Positions 1 to 9,790 of a stretch of DNA of 64,000 nt are shown piece after piece; position 1 is the stretch's first letter; each line of letters starts with the position of its first letter. The notes under the pieces are model-generated. The model made no database searches and was not told the origin of the DNA. It saw only the letters and a program-made list of their open reading frames with translations. A program made the position numbers and the translations under genes. The stretch comes from Nonomuraea fuscirosea (GTDB lineage Bacteria > Actinomycetota > Actinomycetes > Streptosporangiales > Streptosporangiaceae), in assembly GCF_003001935.1 (NCBI RefSeq), contig NZ_PVNG01000021.1, forward strand, positions 1 through 64,000, given 5' to 3'.

Positions 1-1976
<1,976 letters not shown>

Positions 1977-2069
1977 CAGATGTCCTTCCGAGGCACGGAT
2001 GGAGTCGGACTGCGCGCATGCCGAACGCCCCGGAGTGACCCGGGGCGGAGAAAGGCAGCGCGAGGGAGC

Positions 2070-2103
2070 AGCATAGCGCAATAGAGAAACGAGTGTCTAC
2101 ACT
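2070..2103 (-). promoter_or_regulatory. Putative rpoB promoter with overlapping dyad
   Basis: Reading the minus strand, TAGACA (2099-2094) and TATGCT (2075-2070) are 18 bases apart, placing a start near 2063 and a leader of about 87 bases before the TTG start of rpoB. A short dyad AGTGT-AG-ACACT (2103-2092) sits exactly on the -35 element and could be an operator. A private promoter fits a stand-alone rpoB outside the ribosomal-protein operon. Assigned by eye only. Confidence 0.5.
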
Positions 2104-2197
2104 TACTATGAGCGTCAACCTCGGTGCCGCCTTCAGCTTGTCACAGGGGCGGCATCCTCGTCAACTTGCGCTCGCGCCAGGCTCCCGGCCGCGCGGG

Positions 2198-2935
2198 TCA
2201 CCAGGGGATGACGCCCTCGTCCTGGACGAAGGACCCGGAAGGGCCGCCGTCGGGCAGCGTGGCGAAACGGATCGCCACCGCCGCGCCCTGCTCGGGCGTA
2301 CGGGGCCCCTGGAAGCCGGTGAAGTCGGTGGCGACCAGGCCCGGGCAGACCGCGTTGATCAGGATGTTCGTGCCGGCGAAGTGCCGGGCGTACTGCACGG
2401 TGACGGCGTTCAGGTACGACTTCGTCGGCGCGTAGATGCCCATGAGGGGGCCGACCTCGACATCGGGGTCCGACTGCCAGGTCAGGGAGGCGACGCTGCT
2501 GGACAGGTTGACGATGCGCGGCGAGGCCGCCTGCCTCAGCAGCGGCAGCATCGCGTTCGTCACCCGGATGACGCCGAGGACGTTGGTCTCCAGGACTCTG
2601 CGGACCTCGTCCAGGTCGGCCGTGGTCGGGTCCTGGATCCAGCCCGGCGCCATCTCCCCCGAGATGCCCGCATTGTTGACCAGGGCGTCCAGCCGTCCGG
2701 CCCGGCGTTGGACGAGTTCCGCCGCCGCGGTCACGCTCCGGTCGCTGGTCACGTCGAGCGGCACCCCGAAGGCGTCCACGCCGGCGGCGCGCAGCTTCTC
2801 GACCGCGGTCTCCCGCCGGGCGTCGTCGCGGGCGCCCACTCCGACGCCGTAACCGAGAGCGCCCAGCCCGGTCGCGATCTCGTATCCGATCCCCTTGTTC
2901 GCGCCGGTCACCAGCGCGATCTTCTTCTCGCTCAC
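2198..2935 (-). CDS. SDR-family oxidoreductase
   Basis: Classical short-chain dehydrogenase/reductase of 245 residues, an NAD(P)H-dependent cytosolic enzyme of unknown substrate. The Rossmann motif TGANKGIG is near the N terminus, NNAG sits in the middle, and the active site is Ser (NLSSSVAS) followed by YAPTK. I start at GTG 2935 (VSEKKIALVTG), because the in-frame upstream ATG would add about 20 residues that SDRs lack and would run over a LysR-type binding box. It diverges from a LysR gene, the usual arrangement in which the regulator controls the neighbouring reductase. The family resembles plant-type carbonyl reductases (GANKGIG motif). Substrate cannot be read from sequence. Confidence 0.88.
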   Translation of the reverse strand: MSEKKIALVTGANKGIGYEIATGLGALGYGVGVGARDDARRETAVEKLRAAGVDAFGVPLDVTSDRSVTAAAELVQRRAGRLDALVNNAGISGEMAPGWIQDPTTADLDEVRRVLETNVLGVIRVTNAMLPLLRQAASPRIVNLSSSVASLTWQSDPDVEVGPLMGIYAPTKSYLNAVTVQYARHFAGTNILINAVCPGLVATDFTGFQGPRTPEQGAAVAIRFATLPDGGPSGSFVQDEGVIPW

Positions 2936-2993
2936 GCCGTCGATCCTGCCGCCGGACCGGCGGGGAGCTCCAACACCGATCCGGTGCGCTGTC

Positions 2994-3022
2994 ATACCCG
3001 GCAGGTATCACAAAGCTATGCT
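2994..3022 (+). promoter_or_regulatory. LysR-type box and leaderless promoter
   Basis: ATACC-CGGCA-GGTAT (2994-3008) is a perfect dyad with the T-N11-A core typical of LysR-type binding sites, centred between the divergent SDR and LysR genes. TATGCT at 3017-3022 lies 7 bases before the GTG start of the LysR gene at 3029, so the regulator mRNA may be leaderless. Function inferred. Confidence 0.5.
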
Positions 3023-3028
3023 GGTGCG

Positions 3029-3877
3029 GTGGACACCCTGGAGACCCGCGAGCTGAGGTACTTCGTGGCCGTCGCCGAAGAGCTGCACTTCGGCCGGGCC
3101 GCCGAGCGCCTCGGGATGGCGCAGCCGCCGCTGTCGCGCGCGATCCAGCAGCTGGAGCGGCGCCTGGGCGTCACCCTGCTGGACCGCGACCGGCGCGGCG
3201 TCGCCCTCACCGCCGCCGGGGAGGTGCTGCTGCGCGAGGCCCGTGCGGCCCTCGACGCCACCACCGCCGCCGCCCGCCGTACCCGCCGCGCGGCGCGGTC
3301 CGGCGAGCGCCTGGTGCTGGCGACGAAGGCCGGGGCGTCCCACGAGCTGCTGCGCGACCTCCTCGACGCGTACGCCGCCGAACCGGAGGCGGCCGAGGTC
3401 GAGGTGCTGATGTGCGGCATCGGCGAGCAGGCGAGGCTGCTGCGCGACGGCCGCGCCGACGTGGCGCTCGTGCACCGGCCCTTCGACGACCTGTCCGGGT
3501 TCGACACCGAGGACCTGCTGACCGAGGGGCAGGTCGCCGTCCTGCCGGCCGGGCATCCTTACGCCACGCGCGGCTCGCTGTCCATGGCCGAGGCCGCCGA
3601 CGTACCCGGTCTGCCGATCGCCCGCTGGCCCCGGCTGGACGGCACCTATCCGCCCGGCCCCGGACCCGAGGTCAAGGACCAGGCACAGATGGCGCAGCTG
3701 GTCGCGCTCGGGCTCGCGCTGATCGTCATCCCCGCCTCCGCCTACGCCTGGCTGTGGGCGGAGCACGCCGCCGTTCCCGTCAGCGACGCGCCCGCCGTCA
3801 CCACCACCCTCGCCTGGCCCGCGCACAGCCGCTCCCTCCCCCTCGCCCGGCTGGTCGGCGTCGCCACGCGGCTCTGA
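3029..3877 (+). CDS. LysR-family transcriptional regulator
   Basis: A 282-residue LysR-type regulator. The N-terminal winged helix (ELRYFVAVAEELHFGRAAER then LGMAQPPLSRAIQQLE, residues about 5-62) is followed by a linker helix and a somewhat short substrate-binding domain ending in a typical LysR C terminus. GTG 3029 is chosen because it gives the standard short N terminus (VDTLETRELRYF); the frame is open far upstream, but that part is not protein-like. The gene diverges from the SDR gene at 2198-2935 with a LysR box in the gap, so it probably controls that gene and itself. The inducer is unknown. Confidence 0.92.
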   Translation: MDTLETRELRYFVAVAEELHFGRAAERLGMAQPPLSRAIQQLERRLGVTLLDRDRRGVALTAAGEVLLREARAALDATTAAARRTRRAARSGERLVLATKAGASHELLRDLLDAYAAEPEAAEVEVLMCGIGEQARLLRDGRADVALVHRPFDDLSGFDTEDLLTEGQVAVLPAGHPYATRGSLSMAEAADVPGLPIARWPRLDGTYPPGPGPEVKDQAQMAQLVALGLALIVIPASAYAWLWAEHAAVPVSDAPAVTTTLAWPAHSRSLPLARLVGVATRL

Positions 3878-3897
3878 CACCGCCGGCCGGCCTCACC

Positions 3898-3914
3898 GCC
3901 GGCAGGAAGCCGGC
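3898..3914. terminator. Possible bidirectional terminator hairpin
   Basis: GCCGGC-AGGAA-GCCGGC forms a 6-bp GC stem with a 5-base loop between the convergent LysR (ends 3877) and MerR (ends 3916) genes. There is no U-tract, which is common in high-GC actinobacteria. Weak, position-based call. Confidence 0.35.
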
Positions 3915-3915
3915 C

Positions 3916-4668
3916 TCAGTCTCGCCGCCTCAGCCGGGTCACGAGCAGATGGAGGACCTCCCCCTGGGCGGCGGGCAGTTCGCGCAGCATCTCCTCCAGC
4001 CAGTGTCCGGTGGTCGCGTCGTCGAGGCTCGTCAGCATCACCGAGACCATCTCGGCGGGCAGGTGGGCCGCGAGGTCATGCGCGACCTCGGCCACGCGCG
4101 GATCATCGGGGCTGGCCTCGGCGAGCTCGTCCATCCGGGCGATGAGGGCCTGTCCTCGCGCGTACGCCTCCGGCTCGGTGAGGGGCCGCAGCAGCTCGGC
4201 GAAGTCGGACCGGCCCCCGGAGTCGCGCCCGCCGGCGGCCAGGGTCAGCAGTTCGCGGTCGAACTCGGCGAAGGCCGAGGTTCCTGTGGGCAGGCCGCGC
4301 AGCACCTCGGCTATGTCGGGTGAGACCGTCGAGTCGGGATGCAGGTCCGCCTCCGTCAGCAGCGCCGCCAGCCGGGCCCTTCTGGCGGCGATCGCGGCCT
4401 GCTCCCTGGCCAGGTCGGCGTCCAGCTCCAGCAGCATCTCCCGCAGCTCCTGGCCCTCGTCGTCGGCCAGCACGTCGCGTACCTCGTCCAGCGACAGGCC
4501 CAGCTCGGCCAGCCGCCGCACGCGGGCGAGCGCCACCGCATCGCGCAGCCGGTACTCGCGGTAACCGTTGGCCAGCCGTTCCGGCTCGGGGAGCAGCCCC
4601 AGATGGTGGTAGTGGCGGATGGTCCGGGTGGACACCCCGGCCAGCGTCGCCAGCTCGCCGATCCTCAT
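3916..4668 (-). CDS. MerR-family transcriptional regulator
   Basis: A 250-residue MerR-type regulator. The N terminus MRIGELATLAGVSTRTIRHY has the MerR winged helix, continuing with HLGLLPEPERLANGYREYR and a coiled-coil dimerisation helix (about residues 75-110). The C-terminal 140 residues are an all-helical domain without the Cys pattern of metal sensors, so it more likely senses an organic ligand. ATG 4668 gives the canonical MerR start; the frame is open further upstream but without MerR similarity. It converges on the LysR gene. About 190 bases of upstream DNA (4669-4857) separate it from the DUF1707 gene; I see no gene there. No target gene is obvious. Confidence 0.88.
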   Translation of the reverse strand: MRIGELATLAGVSTRTIRHYHHLGLLPEPERLANGYREYRLRDAVALARVRRLAELGLSLDEVRDVLADDEGQELREMLLELDADLAREQAAIAARRARLAALLTEADLHPDSTVSPDIAEVLRGLPTGTSAFAEFDRELLTLAAGGRDSGGRSDFAELLRPLTEPEAYARGQALIARMDELAEASPDDPRVAEVAHDLAAHLPAEMVSVMLTSLDDATTGHWLEEMLRELPAAQGEVLHLLVTRLRRRD

Positions 4669-4857
4669 GCCTCTCATTGAACAGGTCGACGCCACGCCAA
4701 GACCAACCAGTGCTCCCCAGGCGGCTGGAACGGCACGGAACGTCTTCCCGGTGAAGGCCGCACCCCGCGCCGGGCGGGACCGGCTCGTGCTGTCACCCAC
4801 GAACCGGCCCGTCCGGCGCGGGCGGATGCCCTCAGCCGCCCGGCCGGACGAGGGGCC

Positions 4858-5442
4858 TCAGTCGCGCCCGGCCGGCGGCTTCCTGGTCTTCGTGCCGACG
4901 CCGCCGAACAGGGCCAGGCCGCTGATGACGACTCGCGGCGCTCCGCGTTCGACGCGGGCGGCCCTCCTGTCGAAGGCGCCGAACAGGCCGAAGCCCTTGA
5001 CCTCGACCTCCACGTCGTCGGGCACGACGACCTCCGTGTACCCCCACAGGGCGAAGGCGCGCACCCGGATCTCCCGGCCGGCGAAGCGGGCGTCGCGCAG
5101 GTCGATCTCCCCGCCGCCGAACACCGACAACGACGTGAACACGGGCGGGGCGACCCAGCGGCCCCTGCGGCTGAACCAGCCGAACACGCTCATGGCGAAC
5201 CGGGAGCCGGGCTCGTCCGGTACCACCAGCAGGTCCGCGCGAGTCGGCTCGGGCAGGCCGCGGCCCGCGTGCGCGAGCTCGCTCCGGGTGCCGGCACCGT
5301 AGATCTCGGCCAGTCGCGCGTCCAGTTCGTCCAGCCCGACCCGTCCGGCGGCGGCGGCATCCTGGAGCCGCCTGGCGACCCGTTCGCGCTCCTCGTCGGA
5401 GGGGCGGACCAGCAGGTCGGGGGTACGGTCGGGCTCGGCCAT
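4858..5442 (-). CDS. DUF1707 domain protein
   Basis: A 194-residue protein starting with the actinobacterial DUF1707 module (LLVRPSDEERERVARRLQDA, then the GRVGLDELDARLAEIY stretch, residues about 10-60). A basic linker leads into a C-terminal beta-rich part (residues about 95-185) with repeated FG and GLFG motifs, resembling the LiaF/YvqF-type C-terminal domain. No transmembrane segment is evident, so it is probably cytosolic or membrane-associated. DUF1707 proteins are often linked to envelope-stress or sporulation genes, but the function is not established. A dyad lies in its promoter region. The TetR gene at 5507-6124 is just upstream on the same strand. Confidence 0.82.
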   Translation of the reverse strand: MAEPDRTPDLLVRPSDEERERVARRLQDAAAAGRVGLDELDARLAEIYGAGTRSELAHAGRGLPEPTRADLLVVPDEPGSRFAMSVFGWFSRRGRWVAPPVFTSLSVFGGGEIDLRDARFAGREIRVRAFALWGYTEVVVPDDVEVEVKGFGLFGAFDRRAARVERGAPRVVISGLALFGGVGTKTRKPPAGRD

Positions 5443-5486
5443 GAGAGGCGTCCTGTCTGTGCGATCGGCGTGACCCGATCATCTTA

Positions 5487-5502
5487 TTCTCCAAGTGGAG
5501 AA
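5487..5502. promoter_or_regulatory. Dyad upstream of the DUF1707 gene
   Basis: TTCTCC-AAGT-GGAGAA is a perfect 6-bp inverted repeat between the TetR stop (5507) and the DUF1707 start (5442). On the minus strand it is followed at once by TAAGAT, a fair -10 element, so a protein bound here would cover the promoter. Whether the adjacent TetR protein is the ligand is unknown. Confidence 0.45.
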
Positions 5503-5506
5503 CAAG

Positions 5507-6124
5507 TCAGCCGGCCTCCTCCACCATGTGCGCCGCCAGCATCCGCGCGAGCTGGACGCGGAACTCCGCTTCGTGCGCCGGGTCGCCGGGATCGTGACCC
5601 ATGCCCGCCAGCCACGACCTGCCGCCGATGGCGAACCCGTAGGCGGCCGCGAGCCCGGTCAGCACGACCGTCTCGATCCGGGCCCGGCTCGGCACGGGCC
5701 CGCCCGCGAGGGCCGCGTGAATGCCGGCCTCCATCGTGTCGATCAGCTCCACCAGCTCCGGGCGCTCGGCGCCCCGGTAGCCGGCGTGCATCTCGGTCCA
5801 CACGAACAGGCGCAGATAACGTTCGTCCGCCAGGGTGTCGAACACCACGTCCATGATCCCCGCCGCGAGCGGCACCCCGTCATCGGCGCCGATGCGCTCG
5901 CGGACGCGCGCCTCGATGCGGTCGTTCTCGGCCCGCAGCACCTCCCTGACCAGGGCGGCGTAGGTGCCGAAGTAGTGGGCCACGAGCCCGTGCGCGACGC
6001 CGGCCTCCTGCGCGATCTGCCGCAGGCTGACGTCGTCCGGACCCCGTTCCCCGATCAGCTTCGCCGCCGCCGCCAGCAGCTCGGCGCGAGATTCCGCAGG
6101 GCTGCGCCTGCGCCTGGGTGCCAT
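5507..6124 (-). CDS. TetR-family transcriptional regulator
   Basis: A 205-residue TetR-type regulator. The N-terminal helix-turn-helix is clear (SRAELLAAAAKLIGERGPDD, then VSLRQIAQEAGVAHGLVAHY, residues about 10-55); the C-terminal ligand domain is helical. ATG 6124 (MAPRRRRSPAES) gives the usual short basic N terminus; an upstream ATG in frame adds 16 unlikely residues. It stands between the kinase gene and the DUF1707 gene, all on the minus strand. The gap to DUF1707 holds a dyad that may be its operator. Ligand unknown. Confidence 0.9.
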   Translation of the reverse strand: MAPRRRRSPAESRAELLAAAAKLIGERGPDDVSLRQIAQEAGVAHGLVAHYFGTYAALVREVLRAENDRIEARVRERIGADDGVPLAAGIMDVVFDTLADERYLRLFVWTEMHAGYRGAERPELVELIDTMEAGIHAALAGGPVPSRARIETVVLTGLAAAYGFAIGGRSWLAGMGHDPGDPAHEAEFRVQLARMLAAHMVEEAG

Positions 6125-6187
6125 GGACGGCAAGTTTATTGACCACCGGACAACAGCGGCGGGATCGTCCACTCCCGGGCCGCCGGA

Positions 6188-9100
6188 TCAGCGTGAGCAG
6201 ACGTCGCGGTACGGGACGTCCTTCAGGTGCCGGTCCCACTCCCCCGGGCTCAGGGTGCGGCCGGCGCGCTCGCACACGAGCTCGGCGATGCGGTCTCCCG
6301 CGACCGGGATCTCCGTGATGGTCCCCGACTTGCCGCCCGAGACGTAGAGGCGCCGGTCGTCGGCGCTGAACGCCAGCAGGTCGAAGATCCCGATCGGGAA
6401 CGAGCCGAGCCGCTGCCGTGAGGCGACGTCCCAGAGCTGGACGGTGTAGACGTCGTCGAACGTCTCACCGATGCTTCTGCTGATCAGGGCGAGCAGATCG
6501 CCGCGATGGCTGAACAGCACGGTCTCGACCTGGGCGTTCGCCGCCACGCGCAGGGAGGGCGAGAGTTCGGCGCCCTTCGCCAGGTCCCACAGCTCGACCG
6601 TGGTGGAGCCGAGGGCCAGCAGCGGCGCCGTGGGACTGACCGCGAGGGACAGCCCCGCTCCGTTGAAGCCGGGGCCGACGCCGTCACCGGTGCGCAGGTC
6701 GAGCACCCTGCCCGAGCTGCTCACCACCGCCGTGCCGTCGCGGGTCGGGACGATGGTCCCCGTGGCGGTGTCGAGCGGGTGCCGGGACAGCACGCGGCCG
6801 CTGTCGGCGGCCAGCACGACCAGCTCGTTGCGCGCGTCCCGCTCGCTCTGCTCCTTGAGCGACAGCACCAGCCTGCCGCCGTCGGGGGTGAACGCCCGCG
6901 AGAGCACCGCCTGATCTTCCGGAACGGCGTAGCGCCACAGCCGGGTGCCCTTGGCCACGTCCCAGACGGAGATCGCCGTCTGCTCCGTCGTGAGGACGGC
7001 CAGCCGCCTGCCCGCCGGGTCGAACAGCGTGCTGACACCGCCCTCGCTGCCGCGCAACGGCACGCCGGGTCCGCGGCCGTCCCCCACGCGTACGGGGCCG
7101 TCGAGCTCCGTGGCGGCGATCAGGCGGGCGTCCTGGCTGAAGGCGTCGACCGCGTACCCGCCGGGCAGTTCGCGGGAGGAGCTGCGGGAGCCGAGGTCGA
7201 CGGAGATGATCGAGTTGTCGAGCAGATAGCGGATGGTCCTGCCGCGGGGGTCCAGCCAGGCCTCGTCCAGCTCGCCTTCCGCCTGGTAGGTGTAGAGCTC
7301 GTCGCCTTTGTCCGCGTCCCACAGGTGGATCCTTCGTCCGTCGGCGGCCAGCAACCGGCGGCCGACGCGGCTGACCCGCAGTCTCGCGCCGCTGAGGTCG
7401 TCGGCGGCCGAGTTCTGCCAGAACGGCCGGTCCTCGTCGGGCACTTTCCTGGCGGTGCGCAGGTCCCACGCCTCGATGTCGCCGTTCGCGCACAACAGCC
7501 GCCGGCTGTCCGGCGTGAACGCCACCACCGTGCCACACTTCTTCGGTATCCGGGTGTCCACGGTGAGGCCGGGCAGGCGGATCACCTTCAGCCCGCCCTG
7601 GTTGAGCCCGACCCCCGCGATGTACGCGCCGGAAGGGGCGATCGCCGGGGCCTGGCCCGCCTCCAGATCCGGCTGGTACGACCTGCCGGTCCTGGTGTCC
7701 CACAGGAACTCCATCGACTGTTCCCGCATCACCGCGGCCAGGCTCGCGTGCCCGTCGAAGGCCACGTGCACGCCCGGGGTGCCCGCGCCCACACGGTGCT
7801 CGTACAGCTTCCTGCCCGTCATGGTGTCCCAGGAGTACGCCATGTCCTTGCTGACGACCACCAGCGTCTTTCCGTCCGGGCTGAGCGCTGCCGCGGTCGG
7901 CAGGGCACGCAGCCCGTCCGGCCACTTCCAGAACGCCGTCTGCCGCCGCGAGGGGGTGTCGTAGACCCGCACCCCGTCCTCGCCGGCGATGACCCGCGTC
8001 CGCCCGTCGGCCGCCGTCGCCGCCGCGGAGACCCCTTTCGCGCCCGGGTCGCGGAAGACCGCGCTCTCTGGCATCGTCAGCGAGGTCGTCAGGCTCCGCC
8101 TGGTGTCGGTGCCCGGGGCCAGCCGCCACCCGGCCACGCTGAGCAGCATCGCCCTGGCCGGGTCGGTGGTGCGCAGCTTGTCGGCCTCGGCCGCGACCTG
8201 CCGCCCCACGGCCTCGTCGCGCTGCCGGCCGACCACCCTGCTCTGCTCGGCCATCTGCCTGCTCTGCAGCACCGCGATGCCGCCCGCCACCAGCGCCACC
8301 GCGAGCAGCCCCGACAGTGCGAGCGTGGTCAGCCGCCTGCGGCGGATGCGCTTCCTGGTCAGCCGGGTGCCCGCGGCGATGAAGTCACGCTCACCCGGCG
8401 TCAGCGTGATGTGCCTGCGCCCGGTGGCCGCCCAGGTCAGCACGTGGTCCAGCCGGCTGCCCTGCAACAGGTCGCCGTCCTTGTGCCCGTTCTCGGCCCA
8501 GCGGCGGGCCGCGTCACTGATCTGACCCAGTACGGTGAGCCCGTCACGATCGCCGTCCACCCACAGCCGCAACCGCGGCCAGGCCCGCAGCAGGGCGGGA
8601 CGCGACAGCCCCACCGCGTCGCCCTTCTGTGTCACCAGGTAGGAGAAGGCGCACAGAATGCGTTCGATCGCCACGATCTCCCGCTCCGAGCGCCCGGCCA
8701 GCAGCTCCTCCCTCAGCGCCCAGCGGACGGTCTCGTGCCCGTCGTCGGTCACCGCCACCATGCGCAGGAAGACCTCGGCGGCCAGGTCGCGCTCGTCCGG
8801 CGTGAGCGCCCCGTAGGCGTCCTCGGCGATCGTGCCCAGCGCCGGGACGACCGAGTCGGGCACGTGCACACCCCTGGCCGCGTGACTGCCCGCGGTCAGC
8901 AGCCCGCGCATGTCCCGGCCGTTCCCGCTGACCAGGGCGAGCAGCAGGTCGCGGGCCGTGGGACGGACCGCGGGGTCCTTCTCCATCGCGGCGGTCACCA
9001 GCGTGGCCAACTGCGGCGGCAGCCCGCCCAGGTCGGGCTGCGCCGACAGCACCTGGTGCATGACCCCGCCCAGATTGTCGGCTCTGAACGGGTCCGCGCC

Positions 9101-9712
9101 GGTGGCGGCGAACACCATGATCGCGCCCCAGGCGAACACGTCGGCGGGCGCCCCCGCCCGCTGCCCCATGAACACCTCGGGCGCCATGTACGTGGGCGTG
9201 CCGGCCACCTCGCCCGTCCTGGTCAGCGACATGTCCGCGGTCCGCGCGATGCCGAAGTCGATCACCCGCGGGCCGTCGGGGCCGAGCAGCACGTTGTCCG
9301 GCTTGAGGTCGCGGTGGATCACGCCCGCGTCGTGCACGGCGGTCAGCGCGGTGGCGATCGCGGTGGCCAGCCGGTGCAGATCGTCTCCGGTGAACCTGCG
9401 CCCCTGGCCGATCGCCTGGCGCAGGCTCGGGCCCGGCACGTACTCGCTGACGATGTACGGCCGGCTGCCCGACAGGTCGGAGTCCAGCACCCTGGCCGTG
9501 CAGAACGACGCCACCCGCCCGGCCGCCGCCGCCTCCTTGGCGAACCGGTCCCGGCCCGCCCCGTCGCCGGTCGCATGGAGCACCTTGAGCGCGACCCGGC
9601 GTCCCTCACGGTCGTAGGCGTCGTACACGACTCCCTGACCGCCGGAGCCGAGCCGGCCCGCGAGCCAGTACTCGCCGATGTGCTGCGGGTCTCCAGCGAT
9701 GAGCGCGTCCAC
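6188..9712 (-). CDS. Membrane Ser/Thr protein kinase with beta-propeller repeats
   Basis: A 1174-residue Hanks-type kinase. The kinase domain spans residues 14-265: glycine loop GRLGSGGQGVVYDAYD, ATP-binding Lys43 (VALKVLH), catalytic HRDLKPDN (133-140), DFG (152-154) and TYMAPE. Residues about 290-450 resemble the region after the P-loop in STAND-type proteins (LTPDERDLAAEVFLRMVAVT; a tail with WAENGHKDGDLLQGSRLDHV). A basic stretch and one transmembrane helix follow (about 460-482), then about 650 residues of WD40-like blades (WDTMTGRKLY, WDVAKGTRLW, WDLAKGAELS, WDVASRQRLG). The propeller would therefore lie outside the membrane and act as sensor. The start is GTG 9712. It is transcribed alone; neighbours suggest no substrate. 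All catalytic residues are present. Confidence 0.93.
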   Translation of the reverse strand: MDALIAGDPQHIGEYWLAGRLGSGGQGVVYDAYDREGRRVALKVLHATGDGAGRDRFAKEAAAAGRVASFCTARVLDSDLSGSRPYIVSEYVPGPSLRQAIGQGRRFTGDDLHRLATAIATALTAVHDAGVIHRDLKPDNVLLGPDGPRVIDFGIARTADMSLTRTGEVAGTPTYMAPEVFMGQRAGAPADVFAWGAIMVFAATGADPFRADNLGGVMHQVLSAQPDLGGLPPQLATLVTAAMEKDPAVRPTARDLLLALVSGNGRDMRGLLTAGSHAARGVHVPDSVVPALGTIAEDAYGALTPDERDLAAEVFLRMVAVTDDGHETVRWALREELLAGRSEREIVAIERILCAFSYLVTQKGDAVGLSRPALLRAWPRLRLWVDGDRDGLTVLGQISDAARRWAENGHKDGDLLQGSRLDHVLTWAATGRRHITLTPGERDFIAAGTRLTRKRIRRRRLTTLALSGLLAVALVAGGIAVLQSRQMAEQSRVVGRQRDEAVGRQVAAEADKLRTTDPARAMLLSVAGWRLAPGTDTRRSLTTSLTMPESAVFRDPGAKGVSAAATAADGRTRVIAGEDGVRVYDTPSRRQTAFWKWPDGLRALPTAAALSPDGKTLVVVSKDMAYSWDTMTGRKLYEHRVGAGTPGVHVAFDGHASLAAVMREQSMEFLWDTRTGRSYQPDLEAGQAPAIAPSGAYIAGVGLNQGGLKVIRLPGLTVDTRIPKKCGTVVAFTPDSRRLLCANGDIEAWDLRTARKVPDEDRPFWQNSAADDLSGARLRVSRVGRRLLAADGRRIHLWDADKGDELYTYQAEGELDEAWLDPRGRTIRYLLDNSIISVDLGSRSSSRELPGGYAVDAFSQDARLIAATELDGPVRVGDGRGPGVPLRGSEGGVSTLFDPAGRRLAVLTTEQTAISVWDVAKGTRLWRYAVPEDQAVLSRAFTPDGGRLVLSLKEQSERDARNELVVLAADSGRVLSRHPLDTATGTIVPTRDGTAVVSSSGRVLDLRTGDGVGPGFNGAGLSLAVSPTAPLLALGSTTVELWDLAKGAELSPSLRVAANAQVETVLFSHRGDLLALISRSIGETFDDVYTVQLWDVASRQRLGSFPIGIFDLLAFSADDRRLYVSGGKSGTITEIPVAGDRIAELVCERAGRTLSPGEWDRHLKDVPYRDVCSR

Positions 9713-9758
9713 GGCGTGTTAGATGCCGGGACCGCGCCCAAGGTTCCGCCGACGTTCT

Positions 9759-9780
9759 GTGCCGGCGCCGCCGGCGGCAC
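9759..9780 (-). terminator. Possible terminator after the glycerophosphodiesterase gene
   Basis: GTGCCG (9759-9764) and CGGCAC (9775-9780) pair around a GC-rich loop, 11 bases beyond the stop codon of the glycerophosphodiesterase gene and 47 bases before the kinase start. No U-tract. Weak call from position and pairing. Confidence 0.35.
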
Positions 9781-9790
9781 CGGCGAACGG

